This document shows positions 8,267 to 14,835 of a stretch of 17,444 nt of DNA, piece by piece (position 1 is the first letter of the stretch; every line of letters starts with the position of its first letter). The DNA is from Clostridia bacterium (lineage in GTDB: Bacteria; Bacillota; Clostridia; DSM-8532): contig JAOABT010000228.1 in assembly GCA_026418215.1 (NCBI GenBank), positions 1 through 17,444 on the forward strand, read 5' to 3'. Below the pieces are notes generated by a model. The model made no database searches. It saw nothing but the letters and a program-made list of their open reading frames with translations, and was not told where the DNA came from. The position numbers were made by a program, and so were the translations under genes.

Positions 8267-10291
8267 TTACACGCTTACCATTCCGATGGCATTAACCTCA
8301 AGGGTGGGGTCCAATTCATTATAGGACAGAACCACAAGGCCAGGAATGGCATGTTCTGTCAAGCGTTTGAAATAGAGCCTCACCACGGGAGATGCCAGCA
8401 CAATGGGCTGCTTGCCTGTTTGGGCCATCTTTTCGGAAAGCGAGGCTGTGTTGTTGACAATACGGTTGCTGACCGAGGGCTCCAGAGCCATGTAAGAACC
8501 TGCCTCGGTCTTTTGGACCGAATCCAGGATCATTTGCTCAAGCCGCGGGTCCAGTGTGATGACCTCCGAATTATTTCGGTTGATATAGGACTTGGAAATG
8601 GCTCTTCCCAGGCCTTGGCGGGCATATTCCGTCAGCATGTCGGGGTCACGCGTAATGGGCGCATAATCGGCCAGCGTCTCCAAAATGGTGACCATGTCGC
8701 GGATGGAAACGCCTTCCCGCAAAAGGTTTGCCAGGACCTTCTGAATCTCGCCGAGGCTCATGAGCTTTGGAATAAGCTCGTCCACAATAGCGGGATAGGT
8801 GGTCTTGACATTGTCGATGAGAGTCTGTACATCCTGACGGCGCAACAACTCGTGGATGTGGCGGCGGATGATCTCCGTCATGTGGGTCGCCACGATGGAT
8901 GGCGGATCGACCACCGTATAGCCCATCATTTCGGCTCTGTCACGCATGGATTCGGGAATCCACAAAGCGGGAAGACCGAAGGCGGGTTCGGTTGTAGGAA
9001 TGCCGTCAATATCCTCGTCGGCGGTGCCCGGATTCATGGCCATGAAGTGATCGAGCAGGAGCTCGCCTCTGGCCACCTCAACACCCTTGATCTTCACAAC
9101 ATATTGGTTGGGTGACAATTGAATATTGTCACGCAAACGGATGATAGGCACAATAACGCCCAGCTCCAAAGCAAGCTGGCGCCTGATCATAACCACACGG
9201 TCCAGAAGATCCCCACCCTGGTTTTTATCGGCCAGCGGGATAACCGCATACCCGAATTCCAGCTCGATGGGATCAACCTGGAGCAGGGAAACAACATTCT
9301 CGGGCTTTCGAATTTCCTCCACTTCCTGCTCCTCCACCTTCTGCTCCTCCTGCTTGGTAACAGCCTGCTGAGCAGACTGCAGACGTCTGCCAAGAAAAAC
9401 GAGGCCGGCCGCCACGAGCAGCAGGGACCACTGCCACAAAATGGGCACTAAGGTTATGCAGGCACCCGCGCCGATATACAAAACGCGGGGGCTGTTGAAC
9501 AGCTGCTTGACAATGTCACTGCCGAGATCGCCGTCGGAGGCTGCGCGGGTAACGATAATACCCGTTGCAATGGCAATGAGAAGAGACGGAATCTGGCTGA
9601 CCAAGCCGTCACCGATGGTGAGGATGGTGTAGCGCGAAAGCGCTTCGTCAATCGGCACCTTGAGGAAGATCATCCCCATGATAATACCGCCGATGATGTT
9701 GATAAAGACGATAATGATGCCTGCAATGGCATCGTTTTTAACGAACTTCGTAGCACCGTCCATGGCGCCGTAGAAGTCAGCTTCTCTCTGGACTCTTCTT
9801 CTTCTTTCCTTGGCCTCGGTCTCGCTGATAAGCCCCGAGTTTAAGTCGGCATCAATGGCCATCTGCTTACCGGGCATTGCATCGAGGGTGAATCTTGCTG
9901 CAACCTCGGATACACGTTCCGCGCCTCGTGTTATAACGAGGAACTGGACAATCATAATGACAAGGAACACGATGGCGCCGACAACGAGGTTATCGCCGCC
10001 GACAAACGAACCGAAGGCGTGAATAACCTCACCGGCTTCACCTTTACCAATAATAAGACGGATGGAGATAATGTTAAGCGATAGCCGAAAGAGGGTCGTA
10101 AACAAAAGCATGGTCGGGAAAGCGGCCATGGAAAGCGCATCTGTTGCATAGATGGCGTTAATGAGCATCAGAAGGGCCAGGGTGATATTCACCACCAAAA
10201 GAACGTCCAACAGAAAAGTCGGTATCGGAACAATGATGAATAGAACTATGAAAACCACACAAATTGCAACCATCAGGTTTCTGTTGTTCAT
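8267..10291 (-). CDS. flhA: flagellar export apparatus protein FlhA
   Basis: 674 aa, full length. FlhA is the largest export-gate protein; it forms a ring of nine in the inner membrane and docks late substrates and chaperones through its cytoplasmic half. The N-terminal half (about 1-310) is strongly hydrophobic with several membrane spans and contains the FHIPEP family segments TLFRLSLNIISIRLI and VAARFTLDAMPGKQMAIDAD. A charged Gln/Glu linker (about 310-345) leads to the soluble domain (about 346-674). It starts with GGGGGAG 5 nt before ATG. The 165-nt gap upstream carries Spo0A boxes and a possible promoter, so flhA may head its own transcript. Confidence 0.98.
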   Translation of the reverse strand: MNNRNLMVAICVVFIVLFIIVPIPTFLLDVLLVVNITLALLMLINAIYATDALSMAAFPTMLLFTTLFRLSLNIISIRLIIGKGEAGEVIHAFGSFVGGDNLVVGAIVFLVIMIVQFLVITRGAERVSEVAARFTLDAMPGKQMAIDADLNSGLISETEAKERRRRVQREADFYGAMDGATKFVKNDAIAGIIIVFINIIGGIIMGMIFLKVPIDEALSRYTILTIGDGLVSQIPSLLIAIATGIIVTRAASDGDLGSDIVKQLFNSPRVLYIGAGACITLVPILWQWSLLLVAAGLVFLGRRLQSAQQAVTKQEEQKVEEQEVEEIRKPENVVSLLQVDPIELEFGYAVIPLADKNQGGDLLDRVVMIRRQLALELGVIVPIIRLRDNIQLSPNQYVVKIKGVEVARGELLLDHFMAMNPGTADEDIDGIPTTEPAFGLPALWIPESMRDRAEMMGYTVVDPPSIVATHMTEIIRRHIHELLRRQDVQTLIDNVKTTYPAIVDELIPKLMSLGEIQKVLANLLREGVSIRDMVTILETLADYAPITRDPDMLTEYARQGLGRAISKSYINRNNSEVITLDPRLEQMILDSVQKTEAGSYMALEPSVSNRIVNNTASLSEKMAQTGKQPIVLASPVVRLYFKRLTEHAIPGLVVLSYNELDPTLEVNAIGMVSV

Positions 10292-10360
10292 CGATACTCC
10301 CCCGGTTTTCTAAACCATTTTCTTTGGTAATTCTAACAGCTTGCATGCCTTGACAGGCAG

Positions 10361-10376
10361 CATTGTCGAAACAATG
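10361..10376 (-). promoter_or_regulatory. Spo0A box inside a perfect palindrome (downstream copy)
   Basis: The plus strand carries TGTCGAA (10364-10370), an exact Spo0A box, inside the inverted repeat CATTGT-CGAA-ACAATG. If the nearby promoter is used, this site lies about 20 nt into the transcript, a position where binding would block transcription. The RNA would form a 6-bp stem with a UUCG loop. Confidence 0.5.
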
Positions 10377-10379
10377 TTA

Positions 10380-10396
10380 AATTTGTCTTACAAATT
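10380..10396 (-). repeat. perfect 7-bp inverted repeat between the two Spo0A boxes
   Basis: The minus strand reads AATTTGT-AAG-ACAAATT, a perfect stem of 7 bp with a 3-nt loop. It shares the TTGT...ACAA arms of the palindromes on either side but has a different centre. It overlaps the predicted transcription start of the flhA promoter and is not followed by a T-run, so it is not a terminator. Confidence 0.5.
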
Positions 10397-10397
10397 C

Positions 10398-10426
10398 ATT
10401 TTATAATAAAGTGTTTGTCGAAACAA
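10398..10426 (-). promoter_or_regulatory. candidate sigma-A promoter for flhA overlapping a Spo0A box
   Basis: The minus strand has TTGTTT (10421-10426) and TAAAAT (10398-10403), 17 nt apart. The -10 matches 5 of 6 consensus bases and the -35 only 3 of 6. An exact Spo0A box, TGTCGAA on the plus strand at 10416-10422 in the near-consensus context TTTGTCGAAAC, overlaps the -35. A weak -35 covered by an 0A box is typical of Spo0A-controlled sigma-A promoters. The leader would be about 100 nt. Confidence 0.42.
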
Positions 10427-10456
10427 TAGCGTGTTTTGGCAAGGGTTTTGGCCTGC

Positions 10457-11674
10457 TTATCGGGTTTGGGCCGCCGGAGCCTTGCCTTCCAGGCTGTAAA
10501 CGAAGGCCAATACCTCTGCCACTGCCTTGTAAAGCTCGGGCGGAACCGCCTCGCCAACGTCAACCGTCTTGTAAAGGGCCTGTGCAAGGGGCCTGTTTTC
10601 CACTGTCTGGATGTTATTCTCCTTCGCAACCTCCTTGATACGCTGGGCCAGGAAGTCTACACCCTTGGCCAGCACATACGGCGCTGCCGCCTTCTGGGGA
10701 TCATATTTGATGGCCACCGCAAAGTGGGTCGGGTTGGTAATAACCACATCGGCCTTTGGCACGTCCTTGAGCATGCGGCGCATGGAGATTTCGCGCTGCT
10801 TCTGCTTGATTTTCTGCTTAATTTCCGGGTTACCTTCCATTTGCTTGTATTCTTCTTTGATTTCCTGCTTGCTCATGCGGATTTCCTTCTCGTGCTTACG
10901 CCATTGGAAGAAATAATCGATAGCGGCTATGATCAAAAGTGAGAAACAAATTTTGATGGCAATATCCAGGGCCGTATTGATAAGATACAGGGCTAAAGGC
11001 CCTATTTCCAAGTCCATCAGCTTCATCATGTTGGTAAATTCCGCCTGGATGGAGGCCCACGCCACCCAAGAGACAAGAATCACTTTTGCAATGGACTTTG
11101 CAAGCTCAAACAGCGAACGGGATGAAAAGATATTTTTGAGGCCCTTCATGGGGTTGAGCTTTGAAAATTTGGGCTTTAAGGGCTCGAACGTAAAAAGAAA
11201 ACCTATTTGAACATAGGTACCAAAGGTCCCAATTACCATGGCGATAATGAAGAAGGGTGCCGACATCTTAACAATCTCAAGCACCACGAAGGTTACCAGC
11301 CGCATGATTTCAGACGGCTCCTGAAGGCTGAAGGTCGAGGTTTCAGAGAAAAACATGTTAAAAACCGACACGCATTCCCTGTAGATAAAATTACCAAATA
11401 TCTTTACAGCGAGAAAAAGAATCAGGAGAATCAGGCTGGCAGGAAGCTCCTTGCTCTGCATGACCTGGCCCTTTTTCCTTAAATCCTGTCGCTTTTTAGG
11501 GGTTGCCTTTTCGGTCTTGTCCGAGGCATCGGCAAACAGCTGAAGGTTGATGGCTGAAAGGCCTCTTGGAGGTACAGGCAAATAAACCGATTTTGACCCT
11601 AAGGCTTTAATCGGCTTGTTCTTTGCTCTATAGGCTTTAGATAGAAAAGCTGCCTTCGACAGCATCATGCTCAT
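10457..11674 (-). CDS. flhB: flagellar export switch protein FlhB with long N-terminal extension
   Basis: 405 aa. FlhB switches the export machine from rod/hook to filament substrates by self-cleavage. The cleavage motif NPTH is at 314-317, followed by the cytoplasmic domain. Four membrane segments lie between about 75 and 270. The normal Firmicutes N-terminus (INLQLFA, then EKTEKATPKKR) begins only at about residue 42, so there are about 41 extra residues, rich in Lys and Arg. ATG at 11674 has GAAGG 6 nt upstream; ATG at 11668 (residue 3) is also possible. I see no well-supported start closer to INLQLFA. The 161-nt gap after fliR is unusual for this pair. Confidence 0.95.
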   Translation of the reverse strand: MSMMLSKAAFLSKAYRAKNKPIKALGSKSVYLPVPPRGLSAINLQLFADASDKTEKATPKKRQDLRKKGQVMQSKELPASLILLILFLAVKIFGNFIYRECVSVFNMFFSETSTFSLQEPSEIMRLVTFVVLEIVKMSAPFFIIAMVIGTFGTYVQIGFLFTFEPLKPKFSKLNPMKGLKNIFSSRSLFELAKSIAKVILVSWVAWASIQAEFTNMMKLMDLEIGPLALYLINTALDIAIKICFSLLIIAAIDYFFQWRKHEKEIRMSKQEIKEEYKQMEGNPEIKQKIKQKQREISMRRMLKDVPKADVVITNPTHFAVAIKYDPQKAAAPYVLAKGVDFLAQRIKEVAKENNIQTVENRPLAQALYKTVDVGEAVPPELYKAVAEVLAFVYSLEGKAPAAQTR

Positions 11675-11678
11675 CCTT
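11667..11678. repeat. 12-bp direct repeat, copy at the flhB start
   Basis: ATGCTCATCCTT on the plus strand (AAGGATGAGCAT on the minus) spans the ribosome binding site and first codons of flhB. An identical copy at 11824-11835 lies 157 bp away, just after the fliR stop codon. Confidence 0.6.
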
Positions 11679-11823
11679 CACCTTCACATCTTCTATGAGT
11701 TCATTTCTGATAGTCACTTTGTCATTGCATTTTCTTAATAGGCCATGATAATCGGACTTCGTTTACAGTTTGCCTTAAGAGATTTAATCAGGAGTACCTC
11801 TTTCTGAAAGCGCCACGCCTTAT

Positions 11824-11835
11824 ATGCTCATCCTT
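11824..11835. repeat. 12-bp direct repeat, copy just after fliR
   Basis: This copy follows the fliR stop directly. On the minus strand it reads TAAAAGGATGAGCATATAA, which has a ribosome binding site and a start codon but meets a stop after three codons (Met-Ser-Ile). It looks like a second flhB start at the position where flhB would be expected. Confidence 0.6.
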
Positions 11836-12627
11836 TTAGGGGCTTCCCGCCCGGTTTAAGAACCGGTAGATTTCCTGGTAGGTGCCTGACATAATGACAT
11901 GGACAATGCCCCTAAAGGCGCCAATGGTTATCAGTATAATCGCAAAGCCCAGAATGACCTTGACAGGCATACCCAGCATGAAGACATTCAACTGGGGCAT
12001 GCTCTTTGAAATAATGCCCAAAGCCAGGTCGGTGATGAGAATAGCCACCGTGATTGGAGCTGCAATCTTGAAACCAATGGCAAATACGTTGCCAAAGAGC
12101 ACCACGACCTGCTTTAACAAATCTCCGCTAAAATGCATATGCCCCAGCGGTAAAACCGTATAGCTGTCCACCACAGCCTTAATGAGCAGATGATGGGAAT
12201 CGGTCACCAGCATGAACAACGTTGCGAAAATAACATAAAAATCGGCTGTAATAGGAATTTGGACGTTGGTAATTGGATCGAACACCGATACCATGCCGAA
12301 GCCGATTCGCATGTCTATGAGCTGACCTGCGATATAGATGCTTGAAAAAAGCATATAGGAAATAAATCCAAGCATCAGTCCGACTACGAGCTCTTTGCCG
12401 ATAAGCACGGCATAGGAAGCCAGGGTATTATAGGTGGACAAATCAGGAACCGGCACTGTATTGGCTGTAATAATGGTAAAGACGAAGCAAAAGCCGGCCT
12501 TGAAATAGGCGGGTATGTTGCGGCGCCCAAAAATGGGTGAAAGAAAGAACATGCCTGAAATACGGACCAGAACCAGTAAAAATATGCTCCAAATGTCTGT
12601 CAGAAAATTAAATGGAATAGTTGTCAT
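11836..12627 (-). CDS. fliR: flagellar export apparatus protein FliR
   Basis: 263 aa, normal length. FliR joins FliP and FliQ in the helical export pore in the inner membrane. The protein is hydrophobic throughout with several membrane segments; recognisable family stretches are LVRISGMFFLSPIFGRRNIP (about 20-39), GKELVVGLMLGF and the C-terminal SKSMPQLNVFMLGMPVK. It starts 10 nt after the fliQ stop, and its GGAG ribosome binding site begins right at that stop codon (TAAGGAG), so the pair is translationally linked. Confidence 0.97.
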   Translation of the reverse strand: MTTIPFNFLTDIWSIFLLVLVRISGMFFLSPIFGRRNIPAYFKAGFCFVFTIITANTVPVPDLSTYNTLASYAVLIGKELVVGLMLGFISYMLFSSIYIAGQLIDMRIGFGMVSVFDPITNVQIPITADFYVIFATLFMLVTDSHHLLIKAVVDSYTVLPLGHMHFSGDLLKQVVVLFGNVFAIGFKIAAPITVAILITDLALGIISKSMPQLNVFMLGMPVKVILGFAIILITIGAFRGIVHVIMSGTYQEIYRFLNRAGSP

Positions 12628-12637
12628 GCGCTACTCC

Positions 12638-12907
12638 TTACATTCCAATGAAGCGCAGCATATCCGAAAACATCCTCATGGTAAATTCCTTCATCACCGT
12701 TAGCATCCAGGAACCCAATAAAATGAGGGAAACAAGCATGGCGATGATCTTGGGCACAAAATGGAGAGACTGCTCCTGGATTTGAGTCGTTGCCTGGAAT
12801 ATGCTGACGATAAGCCCCACGACCAGTCCAATAATCAGGACGGGAGCCGAAACCTTCATGATGGTCATCATGGCATCTCGGGCCATATCCAATAAATACT
12901 GCTCCAA
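12638..12907 (-). CDS. fliQ: flagellar export apparatus protein FliQ (TTG start)
   Basis: 89 aa, the usual size. FliQ is a two-helix membrane protein packed around FliP/FliR in the export pore. The two hydrophobic segments lie at about 16-39 and 50-72, with the family stretch SIFQATTQIQEQSLHFVPKI between them. The start is TTG at 12905-12907, with GGAGG 7 nt before it, and it gives the expected N-terminus (MEQYLLDMARDAM). A longer open frame across this region is out of register and has no family likeness. The gene is separated from fliP by 191 nt, the widest gap in the window. Confidence 0.96.
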   Translation of the reverse strand: MEQYLLDMARDAMMTIMKVSAPVLIIGLVVGLIVSIFQATTQIQEQSLHFVPKIIAMLVSLILLGSWMLTVMKEFTMRMFSDMLRFIGM

Positions 12908-12914
12908 AGCTTTT

Positions 12915-12919
12915 CCTCC
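12915..12919 (-). promoter_or_regulatory. ribosome binding site that fixes the TTG start of fliQ
   Basis: The minus strand reads GGAGG, then 7 nt, then TTG. No ATG or GTG in this frame fits the FliQ N-terminus better. Confidence 0.8.
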
Positions 12920-12952
12920 AATTCAAAAAAGGCGAAGGGAAAACCCCTTGTT

Positions 12953-12987
12953 TGCGTTGTCTTGTGTACGTATCTGCATTGTCTTGT
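12953..12987. repeat. short direct repeat in the fliP-fliQ gap
   Basis: TGCGTTGTCTTGT (12953-12965) and TGCATTGTCTTGT (12975-12987) differ at one base of 13 and are spaced 22 bp apart, about two DNA turns. That could suit a protein binding in tandem on one face. No known operator is recognised. Confidence 0.4.
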
Positions 12988-12994
12988 TTACATC

Positions 12995-13015
12995 GGCTTT
13001 TCTCAATGAAAGGCC
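12995..13015 (-). repeat. imperfect hairpin in the fliP-fliQ gap
   Basis: The minus strand GGCCTTTC-ATTGA-GAAAAGCC can pair at 7 of 8 positions with a C-A mismatch. There is no T-run after it, so it is not an intrinsic terminator. It may protect or process the transcript between fliP and fliQ. Confidence 0.35.
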
Positions 13016-13027
13016 GTATCAGGCTTT

Positions 13028-13099
13028 CTAATTCCAGCTAGGCTCAACAACAAGCTGCTGGGCCATAATCATAGGCAGATTCAACCCATTCTTTCCCAC
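13028..13099 (-). CDS. possible 23-residue ORF overlapping the fliP stop
   Basis: GTG at 13099 shares its first base with the fliP stop (TAGTG) and opens 23 codons (MGKNGLNLPMIMAQQLVVEP...) ending in TAG at 13028. The overlap resembles the coupled starts elsewhere in the cluster, but there is no ribosome binding site before the GTG and I recognise no family. It could be chance or a relic. Confidence 0.15.
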   Translation of the reverse strand: MGKNGLNLPMIMAQQLVVEPSWN

Positions 13100-13866
13100 T
13101 ATCGTGCAAACGACTTGATGATGGTTTCAGTAAGAAGATTCCAGCCGTCTACCAAGAGGAACAGAAGAATCTTGAAGGGCATTGAAATCATGACCGGCGG
13201 CAGCATCATCATACCCATGGCCATCAGCGTACTCGCCACTACCATGTCGATAACCAGGAAGGGAATATAGAGCATGAAGCCCATTCGGAAGGCTGTGTTC
13301 AGCTCGCTGATCATAAAGGACGGCACCACAACAGTCAAGGGAAGATCCACAAGGTTTTTGGGGGCTTCCACCTTTGCAATGCTTGCAAAGAGCGCCAGGT
13401 CCTTATCCCTTGTGTATTTCAGCATAAAGGTCTTGATGCTGACCTCTGATTTATCAATAGCCTGCTCTAGCGTAATCTTGTTCTCTGTGAAAGGCTGAAG
13501 CGCGTTTTGATTAATGTCCGCAATGACGGGCGTCATCACGAAGAAGGTAATGAATAGCGCCAAACCGATAACCACCTGGTTTGGGGGAATCTGTTGGGTT
13601 CCCATAGAGTTCCTTAAAAAGGAAAGCACAATAATGATGCGTGTGAAGGAAGTCATCATTATGAGAATGGACGGTAATACCGATAATACCGTTAGGAGTA
13701 AGAGTAACTTTATGCTGCTGGAAATTTCTTTAGGGTCATTTGTGGAATTAATTGAAATTCCGTTGTTTGAAATGGAAATGCCCGGCGCAGCATTGGCCAC
13801 CGAGCTCACTAATCCAAGGCATAGTAAGGTTAATACAATAAGGACTACTATCTTTTTCTTTCGCAT
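13099..13866 (-). CDS. fliP: flagellar export apparatus protein FliP
   Basis: 255 aa. FliP forms the core of the export pore with FliQ and FliR. The N-terminus is a signal peptide (MRKKK, a hydrophobic run, and a likely cut near residue 26 after VANA), as FliP proteins usually have. Family stretches are clear: MMTSFTRIIIVLSFLRNSMGTQQIPPNQ (about 70-97) and, near the C-terminus, PFLVIDMVVASTLMAMGMMMLPPVMIS. It starts 20 nt after fliO with a GGTGGTG ribosome binding site. Confidence 0.98.
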   Translation of the reverse strand: MRKKKIVVLIVLTLLCLGLVSSVANAAPGISISNNGISINSTNDPKEISSSIKLLLLLTVLSVLPSILIMMTSFTRIIIVLSFLRNSMGTQQIPPNQVVIGLALFITFFVMTPVIADINQNALQPFTENKITLEQAIDKSEVSIKTFMLKYTRDKDLALFASIAKVEAPKNLVDLPLTVVVPSFMISELNTAFRMGFMLYIPFLVIDMVVASTLMAMGMMMLPPVMISMPFKILLFLLVDGWNLLTETIIKSFAR

Positions 13867-13886
13867 AACACCACCGTCTGTTTTCT

Positions 13887-14333
13887 TTAGTTCATCCCTT
13901 GCTTTTCACTAAGTTTCTGCAGCCGCTTGATGCTCCCCAGTATGCCAGTTGGCTTGCTCTCAGCGTTTTCATCGTTTTGCGAGCTCTGGCTCGAGGTTTT
14001 CTTTTGACTAAGTCCTGCGTAGGATTCAAAGATCCTTTTGAAGTCAAAAATGTTGGTTGAGGGTGTTTCCTCCGAAGCAGCCTCTTCGGTTTGCTCCGGC
14101 ATCTCGATTTCAGAAACCATTTCAAGTCCCTTCTTGCTTGAGAGGAACAAAAAATGCTTCTTGCCCACAAGGATTAGAAAGAGACTTCGATCCAACCCAA
14201 GGGGCAAGGTTTCAACAATCTTCATGCTTTTATTTTTTGCCCCGCCCGAGAATTTCTTGCCCAGAAGCTTCGTCGTATAATAACAAAGACCCAGCACAAC
14301 AGCGAAAACGAGCAGTAGACCAAGAATTTCCAT
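13887..14333 (-). CDS. fliO: flagellar biosynthesis protein FliO
   Basis: 148 aa. FliO is a small membrane protein that helps FliP assemble into rings. It has one N-terminal membrane segment (about 2-21), then the conserved short domain with MKIVETLPLGLDRSLFLILVGKKHFLFL (about 37-64), then a variable hydrophilic tail rich in Ser, Glu and Lys. Sequence likeness in this family is weak, but the fold pattern and the place directly before fliP make the call firm. It starts 28 nt after cheY with a GGAAGGGAG ribosome binding site. Confidence 0.93.
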   Translation of the reverse strand: MEILGLLLVFAVVLGLCYYTTKLLGKKFSGGAKNKSMKIVETLPLGLDRSLFLILVGKKHFLFLSSKKGLEMVSEIEMPEQTEEAASEETPSTNIFDFKRIFESYAGLSQKKTSSQSSQNDENAESKPTGILGSIKRLQKLSEKQGMN

Positions 14334-14361
14334 GCTAACTCCCTTCCTTCTACGGATTGGA

Positions 14362-14721
14362 TCAGCCTACGACTTTCTTAACCGCCTCAATGACACGCTC
14401 AGCCTGGAAAGGCTTAACGATAAAGTCTCTGGCACCGGCCTGTATGGATTCGATAACCATGGCCTGGTGACCCATTGCCGAACACATAATGATCTTGGCA
14501 GCGCCGTTTAAGGACTTGATCTGTTTAACAGCTTGTATACCGTCCATTTCAGGCATGGTGATATCCATGATGACAAGGTCCGGATTCAGTTCCTTATATT
14601 TTTCAACAGCTTTAATACCGTTTTCGGCTTCACCAATGACGGTATAACCATTCTTTGAAAGGATATCTTTGATCATCATACGCATGAAAGCCGCATCATC
14701 AACGATCAGAATATTTGCCAT
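14362..14721 (-). CDS. cheY: chemotaxis response regulator CheY
   Basis: 119 aa, a lone receiver domain. CheY-P made by CheA binds the flagellar switch; in Bacillus-type systems it promotes counterclockwise rotation. Active-site residues are present: Asp8/Asp9, phospho-acceptor Asp53 (VIMDITMPEMDG), Ser81 and Lys103 (IVKPF). Phe100 sits where many CheY proteins have a switching aromatic residue. Its place between fliY and fliO is the standard Firmicutes one. It has a GGAGAGG ribosome binding site. Confidence 0.97.
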   Translation of the reverse strand: MANILIVDDAAFMRMMIKDILSKNGYTVIGEAENGIKAVEKYKELNPDLVIMDITMPEMDGIQAVKQIKSLNGAAKIIMCSAMGHQAMVIESIQAGARDFIVKPFQAERVIEAVKKVVG

Positions 14722-14791
14722 AGGTCAAATCCTCTCCCTATAAAAATTCAGCTACTTTAAATCTATACCACCAGTGATTCGTTCTTTATCA

Positions 14792-14797
14792 ATTATA
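14792..14797 (-). promoter_or_regulatory. weak promoter candidate upstream of cheY
   Basis: The 114-nt gap between fliY and cheY is AT-rich. The minus strand has a perfect TATAAT here, but the hexamer 17 nt upstream (TTTCTT) matches the -35 consensus at only two positions, and there is no TG extension. The leader to cheY would be about 64 nt. In an AT-rich gap a chance TATAAT is quite possible. Confidence 0.22.
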
Positions 14798-14835
14798 TTC
14801 GATTATTTGACAAAAAGAAAGTCTTTTCATGCAGG

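Noticed and set aside
8351..9115. Rightward ORF of 254 codons inside flhA
   Set aside because: Antisense shadow of flhA, with no ribosome binding site and no recognisable domain.
9225..9235. Exact GCCGATAA (sigma-D -10) on the minus strand
   Set aside because: It is inside flhA coding sequence (Leu-Ala-Asp-Lys) with no TAAA at the right distance.
11655..11661. Fourth exact Spo0A box, at codons 4-7 of flhB
   Set aside because: Single copy inside coding sequence with no promoter beside it; about two chance copies are expected in this window.
11740..11775. Sigma-D-like -10 (TCCGATTA on the minus strand) in the fliR-flhB gap
   Set aside because: No TAAA -35 element at the required 15-nt spacing, and the -10 has mismatches.
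12624..12926. Leftward ORF of 100 codons over fliQ
   Set aside because: It is in another frame over fliQ, whose product is unmistakable, and it starts upstream of the fliQ ribosome binding site. Its own sequence resembles no flagellar protein.
12920..12955. AAGGG...CCCTT hairpin followed by a T-run before fliQ as an intrinsic terminator
   Set aside because: The stem is only 5 bp, four bases separate it from the T-run, and it lies just before the fliQ ribosome binding site in the middle of an operon.
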